The notes below the pieces were generated by a model, which saw only the letters and a list, made by a program, of their open reading frames with translations, searched no databases and had not been told where the DNA came from. Below, piece by piece: positions 14,554-21,561 of a stretch of DNA of 33,161 bases. The DNA comes from Deltaproteobacteria bacterium. GTDB lineage: Bacteria > Myxococcota_A > Polyangia > Polyangiales > JADJMO01. The translations under genes and the position numbers were made by a program. Positions within the stretch are counted from its first letter, which is position 1. Each line of letters begins with the position of its first letter. The stretch covers positions 1 through 33,161 of the forward strand of contig JALHOE010000087.1 of assembly GCA_022843175.1 (NCBI GenBank). The letters run 5' to 3'.

Positions 14554-15556
14554 CCGTGCGCTCGCCGCGCTCCTGCCGATCGCCCTGTCGTTCGGCGCGT
14601 GCTCGTTCGAGAAGCTCTTCGAGCGCGACGACCCCCGCGTCGAGACCGCGCGCGCTGCGCTCGACGGCGGCCCCGACGCCGATCTGCAGGGCGCCCGAGT
14701 CGCCCTCGAGGAGGTCCTCAAGTACCGCTGCGAGAGCGACGGCGGGCAGGATCTGGTGCTCGATCGTCCGAACGCGGCCCTCGATCTCGGCCTGGTGATC
14801 TTCCGCCTCTCGGAGCTGATCGGCCGCCGCTTCGGCGAGGAGGAGCTCCCCGACGGCGGCACCGAAGAGGGCGACGAGCTGGTGATGAGCGCGCGCGGAA
14901 AGCAGCTCGACTGCGCGCACCTCTTGTTGCTCAAGGTCGCGACCGATCCCAAGACGCCCCTCGCGCTCGCGATCCGCGCGCGCTACCTCCTCGGAAACCT
15001 CGCGTTCCTCGCGCGCCGCTACAAGGACGCGATCGCGCGCTACGACGAGGTCCTCCTCGCCCACCCGGCCCGCGGCGTCGACTCGGCGGAGACAGGGCCG
15101 CCGTCGGACGACGACGCCGTCGCGCGCTACGCGGCGTGGAACCGCGCGATCGCGCTCAAGCGGCTCGAGGATCAGGACGCCGGCCCCGACGCCGACGCGG
15201 CCAACGACGGCGCCGACGGCGGCGACGAGTCCGGCGACGGCAGCAGCGACAGCAGCAGCGAGGGCGGCGACAGCAGCGACAGCAGCAACGAGGGCGGCGA
15301 GAGCGGCGGCGCCGACACCGGCGGCGACACCGGCGGCGGCGACCAGCAGCCCGACTCGGGCCAGGGAGACGGTGGGCAGGACACCTCCGCGCCGCCCCCC
15401 TCGCCAAGCACCACCACGCCGCCGCCGATGCCCTCCTCGTCGGCAGCGGTCGATCTCCGCGAGCTCGATCGCTTCGATCAGAAGGCGCCGTTGGATCTCG
15501 ACTTCAAGGCGCGCCTGCGCGAGCGGCGGAAGCTGCCCAAGAAGCTCGACAAATGA
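14543..15556 (+). CDS. BatC-like lipoprotein with low-complexity region
   Basis: A 337-residue protein. The N-terminus MRASRALAALLPIALSFGAC is a signal peptide with Cys20 as possible lipidation site; Phe at -3 makes the lipobox weak. Residues about 30-215 are helical with a TPR-like part (ARYLLGNLAFLARRYKDAIARYDEVLLAHP). Residues about 216-300 are low-complexity Asp/Gly/Ser then Pro/Thr, including an internal 30-nt duplication. The C-terminus is charged (FDQKAPLDLDFKARLRERRKLPKKLDK). The place between batB and batD and the TPR part suggest the BatC slot; sequence identity to BatC is not obvious to me. It overlaps batB by 11 bases and batD by four. Confidence 0.75.
   Translation: MRASRALAALLPIALSFGACSFEKLFERDDPRVETARAALDGGPDADLQGARVALEEVLKYRCESDGGQDLVLDRPNAALDLGLVIFRLSELIGRRFGEEELPDGGTEEGDELVMSARGKQLDCAHLLLLKVATDPKTPLALAIRARYLLGNLAFLARRYKDAIARYDEVLLAHPARGVDSAETGPPSDDDAVARYAAWNRAIALKRLEDQDAGPDADAANDGADGGDESGDGSSDSSSEGGDSSDSSNEGGESGGADTGGDTGGGDQQPDSGQGDGGQDTSAPPPSPSTTTPPPMPSSSAAVDLRELDRFDQKAPLDLDFKARLRERRKLPKKLDK
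15241..15300 (+). repeat. 30-nt in-frame tandem duplication in the BatC-like gene
   Basis: Positions 15241-15270 and 15271-15300 are two 30-nt units differing at one base (AGC versus AAC, Ser to Asn). They encode a Ser/Asp/Gly stretch (SSDSSSEGGD then SSDSSNEGGE). A 12-nt unit (GACACCGGCGGC) is then repeated twice at 15314-15337. Both unit lengths are multiples of three, so copy-number changes would keep the frame. Confidence 0.85.
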
Positions 15557-17313
15557 AGCGCGCGCTCTTCCTCGCCTCGGTGGCCATGGTGACCGTCGCC
15601 TCCCCGCGACCGGCCACCGCCGCGCCGACGGTGCTCGCCGAGGTGGACCGCAAGGTCGTCGGCGTCGGCGAGACGATTCAATACTCGATCACCATCCGCT
15701 CGAGCGAGAGCATCACGGTGGGCTCGGTGAGCGCGGGGAGCGTCGAGGGCTTCGACGTCATCGGCAAGCAGAGCGGCCAGTCGAGCAGTTGGGTCCCGCA
15801 GAACGGGCAGTTCGTCGACGTCGCGACGTTCAGCGTCACGTTCACGCTGCGCGCCAAGGCGATCGGCACCTACAAGCTCGGGCCCGGGCGGGTGCTCATC
15901 TCGGGGAAGACGGTGCAGACCGCCGTGCAGCGCGTCGAGGTCGTCGCCGCGGCGAAGAAGCCGCGCGGACCGTTCGACGACCTGATGGACGACGAGCCGG
16001 CGCCGCCGCCGCCGGCGCACGCCCCCGCAGACCCGCTGGCTGCGGTCGACGCCGCGCCCACCGACGCAGACAAGCGGATGTTCTTCACGCGCCTGGTCCC
16101 GTCCACCAAGACGGCGATCGTCGGCGAGCAGGTCACGCTCAAGCTCTTCGTCTACTCGCGCGATCCGCCCAAGGTCTTCGTGAAGCGCCCGCCGGTGCTG
16201 CCCGACTTCCGTCACGTCCCGCTCGGGGGCGTCGACAAGATGTGGCAGAAGATCACCATCGGCGACGACGTCTGGCTGTACGGCACGCTCGAGGCGTTCG
16301 CGGCGTTCCCGCTCCGCCCCGGCAAGCTGCCGATCGGTCCCTCGATCGTCGAGACGGTGCGCGAGCTCGCGTTCGGCAAGGCCGACCAGCGCGACGTCGA
16401 GTCGCCCGACACCGAGGTCGAGGCGGTCGAGCCGCCGGCTGCGGGACGACCTCCGGGGTACGTGCTCGGCGACGTCGTGGCCGACCTCATCGTCGAGGCC
16501 GACGTCGCGCCGCGCGTCGTCACCGACGGACACGCGCTGGTGACGCTGCGCATGAAGGGCGCGGGCCGCCTCGATCCGCTGCGCCCCCAGCTGTCGAGCC
16601 CCGCGGCGGTCACGTGGACCAACACCGGCGACGAGACCAAGACGCGGATCGACGCGCTCACGGTGGTCGGCGAGCGGAAGCTCCAGATCGACGCGCGGTT
16701 CGATCGCACGGGGGATCTCGAGCTCGGCGAAGCGGTGATCCACGTGTGGGATCCGAAGCGAAAGGGCTACGTCACCGCGCGCTCCGCGCTCGGGAAGGTG
16801 CGGGTCAACAAGGTGGCGGAGTCCAACGCGCTGCCGGGGGCCGCGGCGCCGGCCGCGTTGCCGCCGCCGCGAGGGGCGATCGGTCGACCGGGCGAGGGCC
16901 GATCGCTCGCCGACCGCGCGCTCACCTGGATCCTGGTCGGCGGCGCGCCGCTCGCGGTCGTGCTCTCGCAGGTCGCGACGTCGCTCGCGCGTCGCCGTCG
17001 GGAGCGGGCCGCCCAAAAGGAAACCGACCCCGCCGAGCAGGCGCGGCGCGCGCTGCTCGAGGCCAAGAACGATCCGATCGGCGCGTGCACCCGCGCGCTC
17101 GATCGCGCGGTCGAGGCGGCGACCGGCGTGCGGCCGCGCGGGCTGACCCGCGTGGAGCTCTCGCGCGCGCTCGGGGCCACCGCGCTGGATCCGAAGCTGG
17201 TCGACGCGCTCCTCCGTGCCTTCGACGATCTCGAGTCGGCGCGCTTCGCCGGCGGCAAGCCGCCCACGGTCGAAGAAGTGCGCGCGCTCGTCGATCGGGT
17301 GCTGCCACCATGA
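15553..17313 (+). CDS. batD: BatD-like membrane protein
   Basis: A 586-residue protein starting at ATG 15553, inside the preceding stop. A signal peptide (MKRALFLASVAMVTVASPRP) is followed by beta-sandwich domains starting PTVLAEVDRKVVGVGETIQYSITI, the usual BatD opening, and a second unit near ADKRMFFTRLVPSTKTAIVGEQVTL. An Ala/Pro linker lies at about 145-175. A single membrane segment at about 458-475 (WILVGGAPLAVVLSQVATSL) precedes a cytoplasmic helical domain (ARRALLEAKNDPIGACTRALDRAVEAATG) ending in a short acidic fold. BatD is the outer-facing partner of the BatA/BatB VWA proteins. Confidence 0.92.
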   Translation: MKRALFLASVAMVTVASPRPATAAPTVLAEVDRKVVGVGETIQYSITIRSSESITVGSVSAGSVEGFDVIGKQSGQSSSWVPQNGQFVDVATFSVTFTLRAKAIGTYKLGPGRVLISGKTVQTAVQRVEVVAAAKKPRGPFDDLMDDEPAPPPPAHAPADPLAAVDAAPTDADKRMFFTRLVPSTKTAIVGEQVTLKLFVYSRDPPKVFVKRPPVLPDFRHVPLGGVDKMWQKITIGDDVWLYGTLEAFAAFPLRPGKLPIGPSIVETVRELAFGKADQRDVESPDTEVEAVEPPAAGRPPGYVLGDVVADLIVEADVAPRVVTDGHALVTLRMKGAGRLDPLRPQLSSPAAVTWTNTGDETKTRIDALTVVGERKLQIDARFDRTGDLELGEAVIHVWDPKRKGYVTARSALGKVRVNKVAESNALPGAAAPAALPPPRGAIGRPGEGRSLADRALTWILVGGAPLAVVLSQVATSLARRRRERAAQKETDPAEQARRALLEAKNDPIGACTRALDRAVEAATGVRPRGLTRVELSRALGATALDPKLVDALLRAFDDLESARFAGGKPPTVEEVRALVDRVLPP

Positions 17314-18023
17314 CGGACGCGGCTGCCGCGATCAGGGAGGGTCGGCTCGACGACGCGATCGCGCTCCTCGAGCAGCTCGGCGATCAGGGCGCGGTCGGCG
17401 CGTCGCTCGCGTTCGACCGGGGCCTCGCCTATGCGCTCCGCGCGCGGTCCGGTCGCGGCCTGCCGGGCGACTACGGCCGCGCGGCGCACGCCTTCGAGGA
17501 GGCTCTCCGTCGCGATCCGCACGACGGCGAGGCGCGCCGAGTGCTCGACGAGATCCGTAGAGAGATCGCCGCTCGCGACGCGCAGGCGAAGGGCAAGGCC
17601 GAGGAGCTCGCCTCGCAGCCCGCGTACCGCGCGGTGTTGGTGGCGCTGCCGGGCGACGCCTGGGCGGGGCTCGCGCTCGTCGCATCGTTGCTCCTGTCGA
17701 TCGCGCTCGCGGCGCGCCCGCGCCTCACGCGCGGCCTGCGCCTCGCGGCCTCGACGACCGCGATCGTCTCGGCGGTGGTGATGATCGCGGCGAGCGGCAT
17801 GGCCCTCGGCGCGCGGTGGCTCCGCACGAGGGTGCGCGAGGCGGTCGTCGTCGCGCCGCGCGTGCTCACGACACCCGAGGAGGGAGGCGCGATCGAGCTC
17901 GACGAGGGCCAACGCGTCGACGTCGTCGAGGAGCGCGCGACGAGCACGATGATCCGCACCGAGAAGGGCACCGGCTGGGCCCCCCGCGACGCGCTGCGGA
18001 TGCTGCCCCCGTATCGCCCCTGA
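17310..18023 (+). CDS. batE: BatE-like protein: TPR, two membrane helices, SH3-like domain
   Basis: A 237-residue protein whose ATG at 17310 overlaps the batD stop by four bases. Residues 1-95 are TPR-like (REGRLDDAIALLEQLGD, DYGRAAHAFEEALRRDPHDGEA). Two membrane segments follow at about 118-136 (AWAGLALVASLLLSIALAA) and 144-165, then an SH3-like domain at about 178-232 (VLTTPEEGGAIELDEGQRVDVVEERATSTMIRTEKG, split by turns, then GWAPRDALRML). This TPR-membrane-SH3 layout at the end of a Bat operon is that of BatE. It lacks an N-terminal signal peptide, so the TPR part is probably cytoplasmic. It converges on the methyltransferase across a repeat-rich gap. Confidence 0.85.
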   Translation: MTDAAAAIREGRLDDAIALLEQLGDQGAVGASLAFDRGLAYALRARSGRGLPGDYGRAAHAFEEALRRDPHDGEARRVLDEIRREIAARDAQAKGKAEELASQPAYRAVLVALPGDAWAGLALVASLLLSIALAARPRLTRGLRLAASTTAIVSAVVMIAASGMALGARWLRTRVREAVVVAPRVLTTPEEGGAIELDEGQRVDVVEERATSTMIRTEKGTGWAPRDALRMLPPYRP

Positions 18024-18115
18024 GCCGCGACGCGGAGCCGCGACCCTGAGCCGCGACCGTCAGGGAGCGGGTTGTACGTCCCTCCCAATAGCCCGCTCGC
18101 TGACGCGCGCGGCTC
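18022..18115. repeat. Interspersed inverted repeat with three GAGCCGCGA leads
   Basis: GAGCCGCGA occurs at 18022, 18035 and 18048, exactly 13 bases apart. From the third copy, arm 18048-18073 pairs with 18090-18115 (22 of 26 positions, or 23 with one G-T pair) around a 16-nt loop. Positions 18048-18074 equal the reverse complement of 4073-4099 exactly. The element lies between the converging batE and methyltransferase genes and may stop transcription from both sides. Confidence 0.85.
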
Positions 18116-18174
18116 CGCTACACCACACGCGCGCGGCTCCGCTCCACCACACGCGCGCGGCTCCGCTACACCAC
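18103..18174. repeat. 3 x 24-nt tandem repeat covering the methyltransferase stop codon
   Basis: Three consecutive 24-nt units (18103-18126, 18127-18150, 18151-18174), each beginning ACGCGCGCGGCTCCGCT, are identical except for one base in the middle unit. The first unit contains the end of the inverted repeat arm; the third contains the methyltransferase stop (18166-18168) and its last two Val codons. There are no spacers, so this is not a CRISPR array. Confidence 0.9.
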
Positions 18175-19170
18175 GCGCTCGATCGAGAGCTCGGGCAGGC
18201 GCTTCTGGGCCGTGGCGAGCGCGACCGGGCTCTCGTCGATCAGCACGAACGGGCGCCCGAGCGCCGCAGCGGCGACGCCGGTCGTGCCGCTGCCGGCGAA
18301 CGGGTCGATCACCAGATCGCCGGGATCGCTCGTGGCCTCGAGGATGCGACGGAGGAGCGGCTCCGGCTTCTGGGTGGGGTAGCCGGTGCGCTCCTTCGGG
18401 GAGGCGTGACGGAGCGGCGCGACGTCGTCCCACACCGCGTCGACGGCGCGCGGCTTGTAGAGCTGCCCGTCGTCGCCCTCTTCGACGAAGTACTTCACGT
18501 AGACCTTCCCCGCCTCGCTCCGGTGGATGCGGCCCTCGGCATCGAGGCGCGCGACGCTCTCGTCGGTGTAGTCGCCGCGCGGGGCGAGCGTGAACCACCG
18601 GCCGTCGGGGCCCTTTCGAGCGCGACCACGCGGGAGCGGCGCGCGCGTGGTCGCCGGATGCCAGCGCGCCTGATCGCCCTTCGCGTACGCAAAGAGCAGA
18701 TCGAGGTTGCGCGGGAACTGATTGCTCTGCACCTGCCGCCCGAGCGGGGGCGCGCGGCGCCACGCGATCACGTTGCGGAGGCGCTCGGCGCCGAACAGCT
18801 CGTCGAGCAGCGGTTGGACGAGGCCGCTCGCGCGATGATCGACCTGCACCCAGATCGTCCCGTGCGGGCCGAGGAGCGCGTGCACGAGGCGCAGCACGGG
18901 CCACAGCATCGAGAGGTACGCGTCTCGATCGGCCCAACGGTCCCCATACGCGCGCGCCCCCTCACGCTCGTGCACGTAGTCGGTGCCGCTGAGGTAGGGC
19001 GGATCGAGATAGGCGAGGCCGTAGCGTCCCGCGCCGTCGAGCAGCGCGCGCATCGCCGCCACGTTGTCTCCCGCGATCATGCGCCCGCGCGCCGAGCGCT
19101 CGCCCTCGAGCCGGCCAGCGGGCGTGAGCGGCGTGTCGTCGCGCCCGGTCCACGTCAAACGAACGGCCAC
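18166..19170 (-). CDS. Site-specific DNA methyltransferase (N6-adenine or N4-cytosine), beta class
   Basis: A 334-residue enzyme that would transfer a methyl group from S-adenosylmethionine to the exocyclic amine of a base in DNA. Motif IV is DPPY (56-59) near the N-terminus and motif I is FAGSGTT (291-297) near the C-terminus, the permuted order of beta-class enzymes such as the type III Mod family. YPTQKPEPLLRRIL, a common lead into motif I, is present. Start is GTG at 19170. No restriction endonuclease gene adjoins, so it looks like an orphan methyltransferase, perhaps with an epigenetic or regulatory role. Its last codons and stop come from a tandem repeat. Only 21 bases separate its start from the divergent transpeptidase gene. 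Confidence 0.93.
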   Translation of the reverse strand: MAVRLTWTGRDDTPLTPAGRLEGERSARGRMIAGDNVAAMRALLDGAGRYGLAYLDPPYLSGTDYVHEREGARAYGDRWADRDAYLSMLWPVLRLVHALLGPHGTIWVQVDHRASGLVQPLLDELFGAERLRNVIAWRRAPPLGRQVQSNQFPRNLDLLFAYAKGDQARWHPATTRAPLPRGRARKGPDGRWFTLAPRGDYTDESVARLDAEGRIHRSEAGKVYVKYFVEEGDDGQLYKPRAVDAVWDDVAPLRHASPKERTGYPTQKPEPLLRRILEATSDPGDLVIDPFAGSGTTGVAAAALGRPFVLIDESPVALATAQKRLPELSIERVV

Positions 19171-19191
19171 GCGCTACACTACTGCTCCTTC

Positions 19192-20424
19192 ATGCGGCTC
19201 CGCCACGGTCTGTTCCTCGCCGTCGTGCTCATCGCGTTGCCCTCCCACGCAGACGTTTGGGTGGAGCCGGGCGAAGTCCCGCTCCCCGACTGGGCCAAGA
19301 GCGTCGAGATCATTCGCGACGACGAGGCGCTCTCGGTCACGCCCGGCGGCACGCGCCGCGGGCTCATCGCGGCCGGCGTGAAGCTGCCGCTGCTCGGCGC
19401 CACGCGCGGGCCGGGGTGCCTCTCGCGGTGGTTGCTCGTGGGGCCGCTGGCCTACGTCTGCTCCGACAAGGTGAAGCTCTCCGCGGACCCGCCCGGCGTC
19501 GCCGAATCGATTCATCCCACGCCCGCCGACGCGATGCCGTATCGCTACTACTTCGTCGGCAAGGACGGCGCCGATGCGTTCGCCAAGCTGTCCGACGCAG
19601 ACGACGAGACACCCGCGGAGCAGCTCGAGCGCGGCTGGTCGATCGCCGGCGTCGGCGAGATCGCCCACAAGGGCGCCACCTACGTGGTCACCCGCAAGGG
19701 CCGCTACATCCCGCGCGCGCAGCTCGGCGCGATCGCCGCCTACGGATTCCACGGCGAGACGGTGACGAACGGCGAGCTCTCGTTCGGGTGGATCCTTCCC
19801 GACAAGACGAGCGTGCTCAACGACGCGAAGCCCACCGCGAAGGTGATCGGCGCGCGCACCCGGCTGCAGAAGATCGACGTGCGCGAGGCCAAGGTGGTCG
19901 GCAAGGACACCTTCCTCCGCATCGGCGACGGCGAGTGGATCCGCGGCAAGGACGCGCGCGTCCCCACGCTCGCCCCGCCCCCGGACGAGGCAGGCGCACG
20001 CTGGCTCGACATCGAGCTCTCGACCCAGACGCTCGTCGCCTACGAGGGCAAGACGCCGGTGTTCGCCACCGTCGTATCGACCGGTCGCGCCGCGGGAAGC
20101 ACCCCCAAGGGCGTGCACAAGATCTGGGTGAAGCTCCGCAGCTCGACGATGTCCAACGCCGACGACGCGACCGAGACCACCGACGACACCACGCCGTACT
20201 CGATCGAGGACGTGCCCTGGGTGCAGTACTTCTCCAACGGTGTCGCGATTCATGGCGCTTTCTGGCACCGCAAGTTCGGCAACGTCGCGAGCCACGGCTG
20301 CGTGAACGTGGCCCCGCTCGACGCGATGAAGCTCTTCGATTGGACTCTTCCGCGCTTGCCTCGAGGCTGGGACGCCACCTTCCCGACCGCAGCGGAGCCG
20401 GCGACCGTGATTCGCGTGCGCTGA
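19192..20424 (+). CDS. L,D-transpeptidase (YkuD domain), exported
   Basis: A 410-residue protein. ATG 19192 gives a signal peptide (MRLRHGLFLAVVLIALPSHA); the open frame upstream is antisense to the methyltransferase. Residues about 200-262 look like an SH3-type wall-binding domain (FGWILPDKTSVLNDAKPTAK, FLRIGDGEWIRG). The YkuD catalytic domain runs from about 273 (RWLDIELSTQTLVAYEGKTP) and carries IHGAFWHRKFG then SHGCVNV, with His354 and the catalytic Cys370. Such enzymes form 3-3 peptidoglycan cross-links or attach lipoproteins to the wall. The C-terminal RVR end is normal for the family. All catalytic residues are present. Confidence 0.93.
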   Translation: MRLRHGLFLAVVLIALPSHADVWVEPGEVPLPDWAKSVEIIRDDEALSVTPGGTRRGLIAAGVKLPLLGATRGPGCLSRWLLVGPLAYVCSDKVKLSADPPGVAESIHPTPADAMPYRYYFVGKDGADAFAKLSDADDETPAEQLERGWSIAGVGEIAHKGATYVVTRKGRYIPRAQLGAIAAYGFHGETVTNGELSFGWILPDKTSVLNDAKPTAKVIGARTRLQKIDVREAKVVGKDTFLRIGDGEWIRGKDARVPTLAPPPDEAGARWLDIELSTQTLVAYEGKTPVFATVVSTGRAAGSTPKGVHKIWVKLRSSTMSNADDATETTDDTTPYSIEDVPWVQYFSNGVAIHGAFWHRKFGNVASHGCVNVAPLDAMKLFDWTLPRLPRGWDATFPTAAEPATVIRVR

Positions 20425-20501
20425 ACGGCCACAAATGCAGTGGTTTCGCGCAGTCCGACGCGGCGGTGGTTGGATCTGCTTCCCTTTCGACCCCGCACTC
20501 T

Positions 20502-20513
20502 GGCAAGCTTGCC
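20502..20513. promoter_or_regulatory. Perfect 12-nt palindrome upstream of the small RHH-like gene
   Basis: GGCAAGCTTGCC is a perfect inverted repeat about 87 bases upstream of the GTG at 20600, in a 175-base gap that otherwise holds the hairpin at 20532-20557. It could be an operator for the downstream DNA-binding-like protein; no other copy is evident to me in the window. Confidence 0.4.
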
Positions 20514-20531
20514 GAAGTACATGAAACTACC

Positions 20532-20557
20532 GGGATCCGCCGCCAGGCGGGACCGGG
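20532..20557. repeat. Short hairpin element, copy 2
   Basis: GGGATCCGCC, a 4-nt loop and GGCGGGACCGGG form an imperfect hairpin with the same arms as 3790-3815, but a different loop (GCCA here, GGG-rich there). Both copies precede the 5' end of a gene. Confidence 0.6.
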
Positions 20558-20599
20558 GGTCTGTGACTGCCCGTGCCGGGCAGGTCTCGAGGAGGTACC

Positions 20600-20836
20600 G
20601 TGGCGGACAACGAGTCGAAGGGTCGGATCAGCCTGACCGATGCGCGCTCGGACAAGCGCAAGCAGAGCCTCTACTTCCCCGAGGAGATGCTGCAGGAGAT
20701 CAAAGACGAAGCAGCGCGTCTCGATCGCTCGCTCTCGTGGGTCGTGCAGCGCGCGTGGAAGATCGCCCGCCTCGAGATCCGCAAGCTCCCGAGCGTGAAC
20801 GAGATCAACAGCGGCGAAGACGAAGACGAGGGCTGA
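20600..20836 (+). CDS. Small ribbon-helix-helix-like protein
   Basis: A 78-residue protein. GTG 20600 is chosen because GAGGAGGT (20589-20596) lies directly upstream. After a charged N-terminus, residues about 23-60 read KQSLYFPEEMLQEIKDEAARLDRSLSWVVQRAWKIAR, a strand-helix-helix pattern typical of ribbon-helix-helix (Arc/MetJ-like) DNA-binding proteins; the end is acidic (GEDEDEG). I recall a small family of this kind in myxobacteria (possibly TIGR04563), but cannot confirm it here. No toxin gene adjoins, so it does not look like an antitoxin of a standard pair. Its stop touches that of the converging FliQ-like gene with no gap. Confidence 0.8.
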   Translation: MADNESKGRISLTDARSDKRKQSLYFPEEMLQEIKDEAARLDRSLSWVVQRAWKIARLEIRKLPSVNEINSGEDEDEG

Positions 20837-21082
20837 TCAGCCCCCGAAAGACCTCGTCGCGAACGCGACGAGGGTGCGGGCCATCCATGGCGCCGCTAGC
20901 GCCGTAGCCACGGCGACCGCAATGAGCTTGGGGAGGTGGGCCAAAGCCGCGTCCTGCAAGCTCGTTGCGCTTTGAAGCGCCGACACGAACAGCCCGACGA
21001 TCGCCGCGACCGCGACGATCGGCAGGCTGAGGGCGGTCGCGAGCACCAGCGCCTCGCGCACGAGCGCGAAGGGCGCGTCCAT
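20837..21082 (-). CDS. FliQ/SctS-type export apparatus protein, isolated
   Basis: An 81-residue protein with two membrane segments (about 12-34 and 50-68) joined by the family's conserved hairpin loop VGLFVSALQSATSLQDAALAHLPKL, read in two parts, then APWMARTL. FliQ and its type III secretion counterpart SctS are small export-gate subunits that form a helical assembly with FliP/SctR and FliR/SctT. No other flagellar or type III gene is in the window. The ATG at 21082 overlaps the stop of the preceding lipoprotein gene by one base (TGATG), so its translation is probably coupled to that gene. Possible explanations are a scattered type III system, a relic, or a repurposed subunit. Confidence 0.85.
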   Translation of the reverse strand: MDAPFALVREALVLATALSLPIVAVAAIVGLFVSALQSATSLQDAALAHLPKLIAVAVATALAAPWMARTLVAFATRSFGG

Positions 21083-21459
21083 CAGTCGGCCGCGTCGGCG
21101 TCGGCGGCGGGCGGGGTGCCGGTGTCCGCCGGGGCGTCGGTGGAGGTCTCGCTCGCCGTGCCGGTGTCGGCGGCCGTCTCGCCGGTGCCGGTGTCCGTGG
21201 GCGGCTCGGTCTCGGCGGCGGTGCCGGTGTCGGTCGTGGGCGTCGTCGCGCCGTTCTTGCACTCGTCCGTGGTGGAGCGCGCGCGGTCCGGCGGGCAGCA
21301 GATGCGGTCGGCGAAGCCGACGTTGCTGCACTTGAGGTTGGTGTCGCAGTCGTCGTCGACCTCGCAGCGCATGGCCTCGGTCTGCTTGCCGCAGGCCTGG
21401 AACACGAACCCGGTGGCGAACAGCATCGCGGCAGCGAAGGCAACGGACCGAACCGACAT
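21082..21459 (-). CDS. Small Cys-rich secreted protein or lipoprotein with Thr/Asp-rich tail
   Basis: A 125-residue protein of unknown function. A signal peptide (MSVRSVAFAAAMLFATGFVF) ends near Gln-Ala-Cys, giving a possible but weak lipobox. Residues about 31-67 hold a cysteine cluster (RCEVDDDCDTNLKCSNVG, then RICCPPDR and DECK), a spacing typical of small disulfide-knotted modules common in myxobacterial secreted proteins. The last 55 residues are a low-complexity Thr/Asp/Ala/Glu stretch much like the tail of the beta-helix protein at 1-1460. It is coupled to the FliQ-like gene by a TGATG overlap. Confidence 0.8.
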   Translation of the reverse strand: MSVRSVAFAAAMLFATGFVFQACGKQTEAMRCEVDDDCDTNLKCSNVGFADRICCPPDRARSTTDECKNGATTPTTDTGTAAETEPPTDTGTGETAADTGTASETSTDAPADTGTPPAADADAAD

Positions 21460-21477
21460 GGGGCTCTCGATAACATA

Positions 21478-21505
21478 GTCGACAGTCGACCGTCGACAGT
21501 CGACC
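21478..21505. repeat. 14-nt tandem duplication rich in GTCGAC
   Basis: GTCGACAGTCGACC is present twice in tandem (21478-21491 and 21492-21505), in the 102-base gap between glgC and the Cys-rich protein gene. Every unit has two palindromic GTCGAC sites, so it can fold back in several registers. Its role is unknown. Confidence 0.8.
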
Positions 21506-21561
21506 GTCCGTTCTCGCTGCGCGAGCTGTTCTGTAGCGAGATCGCCCGGTCGACGTTCGAT

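Noticed and set aside
18103-18174. Possible CRISPR array
   Set aside because: The units are directly adjacent without spacers, and there are no cas genes.
18166-19170. Restriction-modification system
   Set aside because: Only the methyltransferase is present; neighbours are a Bat operon and a transpeptidase, with no endonuclease or specificity subunit.
20500-20516. Sigma-54 promoter-like TGGC and TTGC ahead of the small RHH-like gene
   Set aside because: The distance between GG and GC is too short for a -24/-12 promoter; it is better explained by the 12-nt palindrome.
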